Source: Gentiana macrophylla (lineage: Eukaryota > Streptophyta > Magnoliopsida > Gentianales > Gentianaceae). From it: DNA of 64,000 bases. Shown here piece after piece: positions 34,917 to 47,100 of this stretch. Each line of letters starts with the position of its first letter. Position 1 is the first letter of the stretch. The position numbers were made by a program, and so were the translations under genes. The stretch is taken from assembly GCA_026214975.1 (NCBI GenBank), contig JAOBSW010000955.1:310001-374000 (forward strand), written 5' to 3'. The notes beneath the pieces were generated by a model. The model was given only the letters and a program-made list of their open reading frames with translations. It was not told where the DNA came from and did no database searches.

Positions 34917-35870
34917 TAAGTTGATGATATCATTGTTACTCGAAATGATACTCATGTGATTTAGAGGATACTTAAATGCATGTTCAATGAATTTGGCATA
35001 AAGTGCCTAGGAAAGTTGAAGTACTTCCTTGGAATTAGGGTTGCACACTCAAAAGAATGGATATTTTTCTCACAATAGTGGTATGTATTAGATCCGTTTG
35101 CAGACTCGAGAAGACTGGGGTGCAAACTAGTTGCTAGTCGTATTGAAAAATATAATGGATTTCAGATGACCATGAAGATAAATCAATTGACTAGAATTCC
35201 TACAGAAATAAAGTTGGAAGGCTGATTTACCTCAATAACACAAGACCTGTAATTGGCTATGTTATAAATATGGTGAGCATGTTTATGCAAAATACTAATA
35301 AAATTCAGCTTGAAGCTGCTCACAAGATTCTAAATTTCCTCAAAGGATGTCCCGTCAAAAGAATTACGTTCGAAGGAGGGCATGTTAGTGTGAAAGTCTA
35401 AACCGTTGATGTTTATGCTGGGGTTATTGAAGACATAAGATCCACATCTGGATACTATGTTTATCTGGGAGAAAATATCATCTGGAGAAGTAGAAAGCGG
35501 AGTTCGGTGGCTAGGTCAAGTGCATACGTAGAGTTTAAATATATGGCATTGGGTGTTTGTGAACTCTTATGGGTCAAAATTATCCTCAAAGTCCTGAAGA
35601 TCAAGTGGATCTCTCCTCTGATGTTGTATTGTGACAATAAATCTATCATCAACATTCCTCGTTATTCAGTTCAACATTGGAGAAAGGACTTTGAACTTGA
35701 CCGGCACTTCATCAAAGAAAAAATTGAGTGTGGCTTGATTCGCACTCTATGTGTTTCTAATCAAGATCAAATTTAAAGATTGTGAGTGCTCATGTTCTTA
35801 GTAATTGCCTTTCAGGCACAACTTTAAAGAAAATCTCAGACAAGCTTGGAATGTATGATATTCATTAATC
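34917..35870 (+). pseudogene. Copia RT/RNase H fragment
   Basis: Begins in the RT palm (VDDIIVTRND, GKLKYFLGIRVAHS). It continues through degraded sequence to RNase H at 35507-35776 (ARSSAYVEFKYMALGVCELL, LYCDNKSIINI, DRHFIKEKIECGLI). The RNase H wording differs from the Sirevirus, so this is another copia lineage. It ends near KLGMYDIH followed by a purine tract GAAGGGGGA at about 35875. Gag, protease and integrase are missing. Confidence 0.85.
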
Positions 35871-36660
35871 AGCTTGAAGGGGGATCCTCAGCTGTGTTCC
35901 TATCTCGTATGATCCTCAGCTATGTTGGGTTCACGTATGGTTTACTCAAATGTTTTTCGTTATTTGAACGCGTATGTTTTATTATTTGAACGCGTCTGTT
36001 TTATTATTTAATTATATTGTTAGTGACCATTTAGTAAACATAACTAACAATAACATGTGAGATTGACAACTGGTTGCAGTCTTTTCCCCAACCTAGCCGT
36101 TGAACGTTCCTTATATTTGTAATCCGATACTCATTCTAATGATTCTGTGAATTTTATTATTGATATTATTTTTAATTTATTTCTTGTTGAAATATTACAA
36201 TTTCTTCCCTATCAGCCAAAATTAAGTTAATCTGCTACATTTTCCATTAGTGGCCAAGGAAATATTTCTCATTGGATTTGAAATATCATCCTTTATTTCT
36301 CGTCTCCTGAATCTCAGCAGGTGTGATGTGCACAAAAAAAATTCATGTTAAGGGGATGTTGAAATAATAATTTGAATTATGTTGAAAATATATATAACTT
36401 TTACTGAATATTAATCTAGAAAAATCATGAGATAAGCTTGTATTAATGCATGAATGTCTAAAATATAAAATGTATTAATGTAGTGACTGAACGCTTCTTA
36501 GATTTCAAAAAGGAGAAAAACGTATATATATAGTAGGACATAAGCGTTGTTGTTATATATATATATTACATAGATGGTGGAAACATGTAAAAAGTAAGCA
36601 TGTTATATCACTTATGCGGTAAAGAACTAAATGGCTGAGTTATTTAAGAGTATATAGGCA
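35871..36660 (+). other. Copia 3' end remnants and possible truncated LTR
   Basis: A second purine tract, TTAAGGGGA, followed by TGTTGAAATAATAATT at 36356, has the look of a tract/LTR junction. No partner LTR was found. An imperfect tandem repeat (ATTTGAACGCGT) lies at 35960-36010. The rest is AT-rich and non-coding; part may be the 3' UTR of the peptide gene that ends at 36688. Confidence 0.4.
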
Positions 36661-36687
36661 GCCATGGATGGATCAATTCAAGTCATA

Positions 36688-39425
36688 TCAGTACTGATGC
36701 CATGCGCAATAGCCTTTCCCATTTTTAATATCCCAGCAAGTGTTACAATCGGAACCACATATGAGAGGACTATAGCAATCCACTGGTGCACAATCAGAGA
36801 CAGGAGTAGGAATGGAAATGCTTTGCAACATCTTCAAGTGGTAGTGATTACGCAATTCAGTAGTCGACGTTGTTGCTGATGATGATACAGTAGGAAGTGC
36901 AGCCTCCGACTCCCACGACGACCCGATGCTAGCTTCCCTACCTACACTAGAAAGATAAACATTAGGGTTTTTGAAGAAAAGATACCATTTTAAATTTTTT
37001 TTTCATTGGTTGAAAATGATGAAATAATCGTCCTTATTTATGATCATTGTTGAAGATAAGAGTAAATGAGAGCCTTTAGATTAAGTGTGTAGTGGATGGC
37101 TAACATGTGGCCATGTGTCCTTTCCTTGTAACAGAAATCTAAGCACTAGATTCTGCATAAATATATGCCGTTGTAATGGTGTCATTATCTATCTAAGAAT
37201 ATATGAAAAATGCTGATGTTTATCTTCTTCTCTTAGTATTATGTTTCTCCAGTTGGTATCGGAGCAAGTAGCCAGAGATGGCTACTCCGATGACAAAATC
37301 TGGAACAGTGGCTAGCTCCATTGGAGCTACAACATCACCGGTCAGTGCTGGACTTAGCTCTCAGTCTCTAATTGGAACTCCTCCGCTCACTGCTTCAACA
37401 ATCGGAGCTCAGATTCCCATCTATGGGGCCGTTGGGGGAGTTTCCGGCCACAGCATGCCCTTTTCCGGCTTCAGTATGCCCTCTAACCTGCAATTTGGTC
37501 ATCTGTCTAGCATCTCATCCCCCATTCCACAGTTCTGGTCATAACCATATCCTTCACTGCTGCGATCTCCTGGGTTTGGTCTTCTTCCTTCTGTTACACC
37601 AACTCCCTTTACCGGTCACCTCAATCAAACTTGCAATGCCAAACTAACTCGTGATAATTATCTCCTTTGGAAGTCAACTGTCTTACAAATTGTTCGTGGT
37701 CATCGATTGGATGGGTACCTTATTGAAACGAAACCTAGACCTCTAGATTCAACCTTTACCACTGGTGTTCTTAGTCATCTGGGTCTCAAACCCCAAATGG
37801 GTGGGATGTGACTGATTCCTTTCTTGTTGGATGGTTGCTGAGCTCTATGACAGAGCAGGCTCTGGTTGAAGTAGTAGGCTGTCAAACGTCTCATGAAGTT
37901 TGGGTCACTCTTGAAAGTTTGTTCAACAGTCAATCTGAAGCACGGATGATCGAGTTGAAGAATGCTCTGACTAAGGCAGAGAAGGGCAAAAGAACAATGG
38001 CTGATTATCTAGCCCAAATGAAGTTATACAGTTACAACCTTGCAGCTGCAGGCTACCCCATTACTCGATCTGAGTTGATTCTGGCAGTCTTAGGTGGCTT
38101 AGATAAAGAGGATGAAGCTGCCATTGTTAATACAACTTCAAGGGTTGGAGCACTCACCTGGCAGGAACTGCAATCACAGTATCTTATTGAATAATGCTTT
38201 TGCTTTAAAAGATCTTGGTCAAGTGTCCCTTTTCCTGGGAATGCATGTGTTTAGGGATAACTCAGATCTATATCTGAATCAGTCACATTATGCCATACAG
38301 CTGCTGAAAAGACTGGGGTTTGATCATCTCAAAGGGTGTAGTTTGAAACCCAAGCAAGGCACTCCTCTGTCAGATCCTAAAACTTACAGAAGTACCATTG
38401 GAGGTCTGAAATACCTCACTCTGACTAGACCAGATATTACTTTTGCTGTGAAATGCCTTAGTCAGTTCATGCAAGATCCTTACACTGATCTCTGGACAAC
38501 TCTGAAGAGACTTTTGAGGTATGTCAGTGGCACTTTGCATCTCAGCCGGCACTTTAAACCATCCTCTGAACTGCACTTGACTGGATTCACTTATACTGAT
38601 TGCGATGTAGATACTTTTGATAGAAAATCTGTTGGGGGCTATTGTGTGTATGTTGGTGATTTTCTGGTATCCTGTAGTTCAAAAAAACTAGGGGTTGTGT
38701 CTAGATCCAGTACAGAGTCTGAATACAGTGCATTGGCTGACTTGTCTGCAGAAATGAAGTGGCTTAAGCAGCTTATGATTGAGTTGGGGTTACAGATTTC
38801 TAGAGTTACTAGAGCCTGGTGTGATAATACTGGGGCTACTTCTTTAGCCTACAATCCAGTTTATCATGCTAGGACCAAGAATATTGAGGTTGACATTCAT
38901 TTTAACAGAAATCAAGTTTTGAGCAAGCAGCTGCAGGTTCTGTATGTTCCTTCTTCTGATCAAATTGCAGACAGCGTGACCAAAGCCTTACCTCCTTGGT
39001 CATTCACTTATTTCAGGGGCAAACTCAATGTAGCAGGAGCACCATTTCGTTTGAGGGGGACCGTTGAAGATAAGAGTAAATGAGAGCCCTTAGATTAATT
39101 GTGTAGTGGATGGCTAAGGTGTGGCCATGTGTCCTATCCTTGTAACAGAAAACTAAGCACTAGATTCTGCATAAATATATGCTGCTGAATGGTGTCATTA
39201 TCTATTTAAGAATATATGAAAAATGCTGATGTTTATCTTCTTCTCTTAGTATTCTGTTTCTCTAGTATCATGGACGACCATAAAACCCTGGTATGTGTTA
39301 GTACGCCTAAAATCAGCGTTAAACATAAATATTGAAAAAGTACACATTAAAATCTTACCAGCAGCAAAGACGGTAATAATTATGAAGAATGCGAAGAAGA
39401 AGAAACAACACACATCTTTATACAT
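36688..39425 (-). CDS. Small secreted cysteine-rich (knottin-like) peptide, two exons, transposon in intron
   Basis: Exon 1 is 39359-39425 and exon 2 is 36688-36941, giving 106 residues. Exon 1 encodes MYKDVCC followed by a strongly hydrophobic run (FFFFAFFIIITVFAA), a secretory signal peptide ending at the donor G|GTAAGA. Exon 2 begins after the acceptor GTGTAG in matching phase, without a stop at the join. It encodes a Ser/Thr-rich pro-region and a C-terminal domain with six cysteines spaced C-x4-C-x5-C-x3-C-x2-C-x9-C (within DCAPVDC...YCAWHQY), closed by TGA. Signal peptide plus six-Cys C-terminus is typical of plant defence or signalling peptides. The spacing is compatible with a cystine knot, and the CNTCW part loosely recalls carboxypeptidase-inhibitor knottins; the exact family is not recognised. 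A copia element (37048-39266) sits inside the intron, which without it would be about 190 bp. Splicing is inferred from sequence only. Confidence 0.68.
37048..37253 (+). repeat. 5' LTR of the deleted copia element
   Basis: 206 bp starting TGTTGAAG. The end inferred from the TSD is CCAGT rather than CA, followed at once by the primer-binding site. Confidence 0.88.
37278..38194 (+). pseudogene. gag: Copia gag of the deleted element
   Basis: Starts MATPMTKSG at 37278 with a Ser/Gly/Pro-rich N-terminus. Frame breaks at about 37540, then DNYLLWKSTVLQIVRGHRLD and the open stretch 37808-38194 (LLSSMTEQALVEVVGCQTS, EVWVTLESLFNSQSEARM, ELILAVLGGLD) give the copia-type gag domain. The frame closes with TAA at the deletion joint (38192-38194). 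No zinc knuckle remains, because the deletion begins before it. Confidence 0.85.
38195..39083 (+). pseudogene. Copia RT C-terminus and RNase H of the deleted element
   Basis: An open reading of almost 300 codons, legible from FALKDLGQVSLFLGMHVFRD (after the missing YVDD motif). It runs through PDITFAVKCLSQFMQDP, the RNase H text FTYTDCDVDTFDRKSVGG, SRSSTESEYSALADLSAE and WCDNTGATSLAYNPVYHART to DQIADSVTKALPP. RNase H is intact in frame and retains its acidic residues. The reading extends upstream of the joint in a frame different from gag, so no gag-RNase H fusion protein would result. Confidence 0.88.
39062..39266 (+). repeat. 3' LTR of the deleted copia element
   Basis: 205 bp. The start is CGTTGAAG instead of TGTTGAAG. 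It matches the 5' LTR with few differences, which implies a fairly recent insertion. Confidence 0.88.
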
Positions 39426-39485
39426 TGTTAATTTCCTTTCCTTTCTGTAATGAATTATTACTTCAAATTTGGCCAATGTGTTTAA

Positions 39486-39493
39486 TATTTATA
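39486..39493 (-). promoter_or_regulatory. TATA box candidate of the cysteine-rich peptide gene
   Basis: TATAAATA on the minus strand, 61-68 bp before the ATG at 39425. This is a usual distance for a short 5' leader. Confidence 0.45.
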
Positions 39494-39837
39494 TCGTGGA
39501 GATCTTATATCACCAAACCTCTTAGTAGTTTAATGTCATTATTTTATAATAAATGAGTTTGGTAGGTTAAGGACTTCAAACTACGTGTGATTTTAATACC
39601 AAGTGAATGTAATTGATAGTACGTACCCTGTATTTCTATATTTTATAATTATTATTTTCATTTACGAAAAGTTCAAGGAAATTAAAATCCTATCGTTATT
39701 ACATAATTGTAATGCCTGTTTTTCAAATACACAGCCCTTATCCGAAAAAAAAACGTACGTCGTGTATAACATAAAATACTTATAAAATTATATGTAAGTT
39801 TTTACGTCAAAGTATCAAATAAAAACAACGCGAATGC

Positions 39838-41555
39838 TGTTGGTCCATTGGAAAGGCTAACACAAGTTTAGAGGGGGGGGGGGGGGGTGAATAAACATGT
39901 CACCAAAAACTAATCATGAGCTGGAAAAGTCCCAGGAACTGAGTTTCTCTGAAACTTAAACTGATCTTCAGTTTTGTTCCTGTCCCTTAACTTGTGTGGT
40001 GTTCAGTTAGCTCAACTGAATATAAGTTATTACTAACTTAAATTTAGTCTCGTTAACTGGGAGCGGATAAAACTAGCCTTTAGTGCAATAGATGTGTAAA
40101 TAGAAAACTAGACCTTCTATGTATCAGTTTTGTGCTGACTCAGTGTCTGGTGTTTCCTGAGTGATAATGCAATAAATAAAACAAACACAGATGCATAAAG
40201 TAAATCAACACATGATTTGTTTATGGAAGTTCCAGGTGGTGTAATCCCATACGTCTCCCCTTCTCCTGTGGCGTAGGAGGTATCCCTAGAATAATGAGAT
40301 AAACGTTACAGAATCCTAGCACTATGACAGTCCTTCACGACACCCTAGTTTCACTGTCTTCACCAAAATGAAGAAAGGTGGAATTGCTCCTTCACCACTC
40401 ACCACTAATACCAACACATAGTCCTCGATCGCACCACCAACATTTGTGGCAACTAAGTTTAAATCAGTATGAAGAAAGGTAGAATTGCTCTCTTCAAACT
40501 ATGCACACCAACATTTTTCACAAAGGTTAGGTTTAGAATTAATCAAGGATTAATTCGGTGAGTGTCTGATTCTTTCGGATCGACTTTGTAGCTCCAAGAT
40601 GCCTTCTTTCCCCTTAATGGGTTACTGGATCTTTCTTTGAAATCTTCAAGGCAATTACGTTGGCTTCCCCTTTTTCTAGATATATCTGATCTGATTTTCT
40701 GAATCTGGATCTGGATCAGGATCTTTGAATAAATGCTTGTAAAGCTCTTTTTCTGATCCTCCTCTCTCTTTCTCTTTAAGTGATTCTCTTGTGTATTTAT
40801 AGGGGTGATGTAACGGTCACTAGCTCTTGTAGCCGTTACACTTGTCGTTTAGCCAACGTTCACATGTACGATCTTTTGTCGTATAGTCAGTTTAAATTTA
40901 TCAAGGCCTTAACTCAGTTTTCTACTCTTCTTCAAAACTGAGTACCTTGTATACTTAATATCTTACTTCAATTGACTAAGTCAGAGTACACCAATCAGTT
41001 TCTTCTTATCCAGGTAACTGATAATATTTGTCCTTAAGATTATCCAGTTTTACATGATCTATAACTTTCGATTTGAGTCACCACAGACATATCAAAAGCG
41101 ACTTATAGTCACGACTTAATCAGCTTCTAACTGAGTTTGCCACCTCAGTTCTTCAATCTTCAACAACTGAGTCTGTGTCCCTCAGTTCTTTAGTCTTCCA
41201 GATAAGCCAACCGGGATTTGTGTCCTCTCGAACTTATCTTTTTTTCGGTTTTATCATAACTGAGTTTGAACCCTCAGTTCTTCAAGTGCATATTCAGTTT
41301 TCTTGCTATAACTCAGTTTTCTTGTTGTGACTCAGCTGTTCGCCTAGTTCCTATTCTATTACAATGCTTGTCTGAAGCAACCTATACAAAGTTCAGACTC
41401 TAGATAGAACTTATACATTGATCTCTAGACCATTTATTGCTTCTTCTTTCATTATGCACTATAACAGTTAGTTACGACTTCATCATCATGGGTTGTAAGT
41501 GATTTGTCTAATTTCGTGACGAATCATCATCAAAACATAAATAATATTTCCAACA
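39838..41555 (-). repeat. 3' LTR of the non-autonomous Sirevirus-like element
   Basis: 1718 bp; the plus strand begins TGTTGGTCC and ends CCAACA, with a 14-15 bp G run at about 39875-39890. Confidence 0.9.
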
Positions 41556-41864
41556 ATTTCCTCCTTTTTGATGATGTATCATAACCCTCCCTAAAAGCAA
41601 TAATAAAGGAATAGTGCAAGAAATCATAACGAAACAATTTAAGATAGCAAACTAGAACAGCCAAGTTTATTACAAGATTCAAAATGAAACAAACTGAGTT
41701 ACAACTGAATAAAATTACAACTTCTCTTTTTCTAGTTCCATTAACTTTTCCCGAAAAAAGATGCTTCTCTTCGTTTCCAGAAGTCTTCTTTCTTTTCCTT
41801 CTTCAACTGATTCACCATCGATCTCTTGGCTTGATTTCCAGATATTCATTCAGCAGTCGGTTTC
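41556..41864 (-). pseudogene. 3' internal part with end of a charged ORF
   Basis: Contains the polypurine tract (41556-41570) and, further right, a Lys/Glu-rich minus-strand reading. That reading would join the one at 43319-43992 once the solo LTR is removed. No domain was recognised. Confidence 0.55.
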
Positions 41865-43313
41865 TGTTAAGGATGATTTTATACGTTTTATAAGGATATA
41901 TTTTGTAACAATTCTCTCCATATTCGTATGTTTCTCATAGAAATCGAGCTTTATATTGAAATATTGAGCAAATGAGTTTTAGAAGTATTAAAGTTCAAAA
42001 TCGGGTTAATTATGTGATTTTATTGGATAAATATCTTTAGATGTAAGATGTTACATTTTGCATGTTTTTATCATGATGTAGGTACGCTTGCATGAGGTGA
42101 AAGGAGCTTAATAGATGTTCAAATGATGATTTGCATGGAAGGGAAGAGATAGAGATGAAGTTGGAATGAAGATCAAGATTAATTTGGAAGAAAAAAGAGC
42201 TGAACGCACGTCCAAGTCCCGTCCAAAGTGGACTGGCGTCCAAATAAGTGGACTGGCGTCCAGGAGGAGTTTTTGATTCAGAGAGTTTAGACGCCATAGC
42301 AAACGGGCGTCCACCTGCGTCCAGAATTCTTGGACGAGCGTCCAGTTGAGTGGACGGGCGTCCACGGCCGACATGCTGAAAACCGACCTATTTCTCCTAT
42401 AAATAGCAGCGCGATTTCAACCCTAAGACACACATTATTGACTCTTATTGATACATACTCATTAGAGAAAAACCTAGCGGCCTCCCATTTCTTTGGGAGG
42501 CTGGGGTGGCGGATTAATTAGGTTTTATTTTCGTTTCTTTTCTTTTCTTGTTCGTTCATGGTGTGTCTCCTGCCGTGAACTTGAGCAAACCATGGGAGAT
42601 TTTCAGCAGACGTTTTACTTTCTTTCTCTTGGATAATCTTGTGAGTTTAATTTAAAGTTTGTATCTTTCCTTTGTTTATTTGTTTATGCAATCGATATCG
42701 GAAGATGTATTGCTATTTGATGTTTACCGTATGATGGAAATCGGTGTAAACCTTAGATCACCATAGGAAAGATTAGACTTTTAACCTTGACATAACGGAA
42801 GTTGATAGGTTAGATTTCTAGGTTGTTAGATCTAATAAATCTTGCACCTTGTTTTGAGAGCGTTAATCTCTATAGATCGGAAGATGATGAGATTGATAGA
42901 CGGATTACTTACGGAAGTAGGAATTCATACCTTCGATTAGGTGAACCACAACTTTGATTGAATCATCATAAGATAATCTAGGGAAGAGTTAAGGGTTGCG
43001 GGATGGTGGATCATGTTTGTTCTATGTTGATTTGCTTCAGTCATGAGTAGTTTTATTGTTTTCTCGTTTGTAGTTTTATTTATTATCGCTTTTATCCTTC
43101 CTGGCTTTGGACTGACAATCCTCTGTCCAGTTTATTTTATCGTTTTTAGTTTCGTTTTAGTAGTAACAACCTTAGGAAAATTAATGAACTAGATACCCCG
43201 ATTCCCTGTGACCGACTCCGGTATTAATCGCTATACTACGATCCCTACACTTGGGGAAATACCGGATTTATAAATTTATTACTTGTTGTTTTGCATAGAT
43301 AAAATCCGTGACA
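41865..43313 (+). repeat. Solo LTR of an Athila-like family
   Basis: TGTTAAGG...CCGTGACA, flanked by a perfect duplication GTTTC (41860-41864 and 43314-43318). It is related to the LTRs at 44275-45833 (inverse orientation) and, more distantly, to those of the Athila-type element at 9.4-20.7 kb (shared TACATTTTGCATG and the conserved end near 'CTACGATCCCTACACTTGG'). A cluster of GGACG/CGTCC motifs lies at 42195-42372. No internal region remains, so it arose by LTR-LTR recombination. Confidence 0.88.
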
Positions 43314-43375
43314 GTTTCCTTCTTCATTCTCTTGGTTTTTGAACTTGATCAGAATTTCTTTGAGTTCTTCTTCCA

Positions 43376-43992
43376 TCAATTTCTCTTCTTCTTCTGAAAT
43401 GAGATTAAGTTTTTCTTTTTCCTCTTTTCTTTCTGATTCTTTTCAGTTTCCTCCTTTGTTTGTGTCTTCTTATCAGCCAAATTCTCAAGAGATTTCACAC
43501 AGATTACAACCTTCTTTCTGATACTCAACACTGCTTTAACTCTGGCTTCCTCATCATCCTCAGTTCTTGTTTCTTTAAAGTCTCCTTCTGCAATCATCTC
43601 TTCAAATAGACTATCAACTGCTTCTTCATCAAGTTGAGTAGTTAGTAGATCAGCATCTACTTGTCTGTCTTGATCTTCCATCAGTTGTTTGGCATAAGCC
43701 TCGTCAGCCTTTTCATCTTTAGCTTTCCTTGATGATTTGATGCAGTTTTAGGATTCGAATGTACACTCTTTTATTGCTGTGATGAATCTTCTATATCAAC
43801 AACCACTTGTAACTCCTTTCCTTCTTCTTTTGAGAGGTCTCTTAGTGATGGAACTCCTCTGGATTCGTTAATATGAATATTGAAGTTTGTATCCACATCA
43901 TCACTGAGTTGAGGTTCTGGATTTTTATATAAATCTGTCGCACTGAACCTTTCGCTCATTTGATCTGAAAATCGGATATATTTTGCAAGCAA
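43376..43992 (-). pseudogene. Charged ORF of the non-autonomous Sirevirus-like element
   Basis: Two minus-strand readings, 43771-43992 (SDQMSERFSATDLYKNPEPQ, NIHINESRGVPSLRDL) and 43376-43681 (LDEEAVDSLFEEMIAEGDF, then a Lys/Glu-rich tail KEETEKNQKEKRKKKN). They look like one ORF broken near 43720. It starts about 140 bp after the primer-binding site, where gag would normally be. It is acidic then basic, and probably helical. It resembles the charged middle of Sirevirus accessory ORFs rather than gag, but homology could not be established. Confidence 0.5.
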
Positions 43993-44126
43993 TTAGTCGA
44001 GGGGTGAATAAGCCAACTTCTAGTTCTGGATGTAGACATTGAAACTAAGTGAACTGTTACAGTGAGGGGTCTTCAACAACGGATTTAAAAAGGTATTCTT
44101 GGATCTTCTTTCAAATGAAAGAGCCG

Positions 44127-44138
44127 CTCCGATACCAA
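44127..44138 (-). promoter_or_regulatory. Primer-binding site (initiator tRNA-Met) of the non-autonomous element
   Basis: TGGTATCGGAGC on the minus strand, one base from the 5' LTR end. It is identical to that of the Sirevirus at 1740. Confidence 0.88.
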
Positions 44139-44139
44139 T

Positions 44140-47100
44140 TGTTGGTCCCTTGGAAAGGCTAACACAAGTTTAGAGGGGGGGTGAATAAACTTGTCACCAA
44201 AAACTAATCCTGAGCTGGAAAAGTCCCAGGAACTAAGTTTCTCTGAAACTTAAACTGATCTTCAGTTTTGTTCTTGTCTCGGATTTTATCAACGAAAAAT
44301 AACAAGTAATAAATTAAATCCGGTTTACCCCAAGTGCAGGGATCGTAGTATAGCGATTACAACCGGAGTCGAATCACAGGGAATCGAGGTTGGTCTAGCT
44401 CTTCATTCTTCTAAATTGTCACGAGAAATAACTAAAAACGAAAACGAAAAAAAAAACAATAAACTGGACAGAGGGTTGTCAATCCAAAGCCAGGAAATAT
44501 AGTTGCGGACCTAAACTAACTATATAAATCTATTCTATAGCTAAAAAGAAAAATTAAATTCTAAAATAGCAACGAAGACAAGGCGCAAAGATAATTTCAA
44601 TTAAGTTAACGAGGAATAAGCAATGATCCACCTATCTCGCAACCCTCAATTTCTACCCTAGATCGTTTAGTGAAGATTTAATAAAGATGTGGTTCACCTA
44701 TCAAAGGTATGAATTTCTACTCTCGTAGATAATTCTCCTATTAATCTTTTGTCTCTCGATCTTAAAGATTAACGCTTTCATAACCAAGGTGTAAGATTTT
44801 TCAATCTAGCAACCTAGAAATTTAACCTAGCAACTCTCGTTATTTTTAGGTTAAAAATCCCATCTTTACTACGGTGATCTAGGTTTACACCGACTCTCGT
44901 CACATAGTAAACATCAAATAGCAACAATCCATCGATATAATTGCATAACAATATAAAAGCATAATAAAGATATAAACTTTATTTAAAACTCACAAAACAT
45001 CCAAGATACGAAATCAAAACGCTGCACGATCGGTTTCTCATACTTGTTCAAGACTTGCTTAGCTCATCTCCAGGATCGAACAAACAAAATAAATTTAAAA
45101 AAAAATTAAAAAAATGGCTCGGTCGACCGAGCAGGAGCACTCGGTTGACCGAGTGTGCCTCTTCTCGGTTTCTGTGCTGCAGCTTTTCTCCAGGATGAAT
45201 TCTTCTTCGTTTTCTGTTGATGCCTCTCCTTTTATATCATGTTTTACCGACTTAGGGTTTTATTATTAGCAAGTCTAAACCCTAATAAATAAAAATAAAG
45301 ATAATTTCAAGTCTATCCTTTCTGATCTTCTGGACGCACGTCTGGTAGGGTGGAAGCTCGTTCACTTTAAGTAAATTTCTTCGAGTCGAGCCGAGCAGGA
45401 CAAGACGCCCGTCCCATGCATTTTTGAACGCTCGTCCAGGTAAAATCTCTCTTCCCTGAATTGATTTGCTTCTCGTGGACGCCCGTCCAGTGGACGCATC
45501 AGCAAACGCACGTTCAGCAAGTGTATCTTCACTCCAAGTTTGACTTGCATCTTCTTCCTTCTATTTAAACTTCAAGTGAACATCGTTTTAGCTTCCTCCA
45601 TAACAAGCAAGCATACCTACAACACGGCAAAAACATGCAAAATGTAAAATCATACATATAGATAGAAAACACCAATAAAACCACGTAATTATCTCGATTT
45701 TGCACTTTAATGATTTCCATACGCATTCTTTCAATATTTCACTTAAACACCTAATTTTCTATAAAAATTAGTAAAACATGAAGGAAATTGTCACGAAATA
45801 AAATCATATAAACTGTAAAAATCACCGTTAACAAATCCTGTCCATTAACTTGTGTGGAGTTCAGTTAGCTCAACTGAATATAAGTTATTACTAACTTATA
45901 TTTAGTCTCGGTAACTGGCAGCAGATAAAACTAGCCTTTAGTGCAATAGATGTGTAAATAGAAAACTAGACCTTCTATGTATCGCTTTTGTCTTGACTGT
46001 ATGTGTGTTTCTTTGAGTGATAATACAATAAATAAAACAAACACAGATGCATAAAGTAAATCAACACATGATTTGTTTATGGAAGTTCCGGGTGGTGTAA
46101 TCCCGTAAGTCTCCCTTTCTCCTGTGGAGTAGGAGGTATCACTAGAATAATGAGATAAACATTACAGAATCCTAGCACTATGACAGCCCTTCATGACACC
46201 CTAGTTTCACTGTCTTCACAAAATGAAGAAAGGTGAGATGCTCCCTTCACTCTGCACACTGATCTTTCGGAGGTGGAATTGCTCCTTCACCAGCTCACCA
46301 CTAATACCAACACACAGTCCTCAGACTGCACCAACAGCTGTGGCAACTAAGTTGCAACTGTATGAAGAAATGTAGAATTGCTCTCTTCAAACTATGCACA
46401 GCCAACCCTTTTTCACGAAGGTTAGGTTTAGAATTAATCAAGGATTAATTCAGTGAGCTGTCTGATTCATCTGGATCTGACTTTGTAGCTCCAAGATGCC
46501 TTATTTCCCCCTTAATGGGTTACTGGATCTTTCTTTGAAATCTTCAAGGCAATTCCGTTGGCTTCCCCTTTTTCTAGATATATCTGATCTGATTTTCTGA
46601 ATCTAGATCTGGATCAGGATCTTTGAATATATGCTTGTAAAGCTCTTTTTCTGATCCTCCTCTCTCTTTCTCTTTAAGTGATTCTCTTGTGTATTTATAG
46701 GGGTGATGTAACGGTCACTAGCTCTTGTAGCCGTTACACTTGTCGTTTAGCCAACGTCAACATGTACGATCTTTTGTCGTATAGTCAGTTTAAATTTAAC
46801 AAGAACTCAGTTTTCTACTCTTCTTCAAAACTGAGTACCTTGTATACTTAATATCTGGCTTCAATTGACTAAGTTAGAGTACATCAATCAGTTTCTTCTT
46901 ATCCAGGTAACTGATAATCTTTGTCCTTAAGATTATCCAGTTTTAAATGATCTATAACTCAGTTTTAGGCCACCACAGACATGCCTGAAACCTGACTTAT
47001 AGTCACGACTTAATCAGATTCTAACTGAGTTTGCCACCTCAGTTCTTCAATCTTCAACAACTGAGTTTGTGTCCTCGGTTCTTGATCTTCTAGATAAGCC

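Larger units (their letters stand above)
37048..39266 (+). mobile_element. Internally deleted copia element (gag joined to RT/RNase H)
   Basis: LTRs 37048-37253 and 39062-39266 (about 205 bp) are nearly identical. The flanking duplication is ATCAT (37043-37047 and 39267-39271). A primer-binding site TGGTATCGGAGC (37254-37265) and a purine tract TGAGGGGGA before the 3' LTR are present. The internal part is only 1.8 kb: gag then directly the C-terminal RT and RNase H, with protease, integrase and the RT catalytic core missing. It can move only with help from another element. It is inserted in the intron of the cysteine-rich peptide gene, in the opposite orientation to that gene. Confidence 0.92.
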
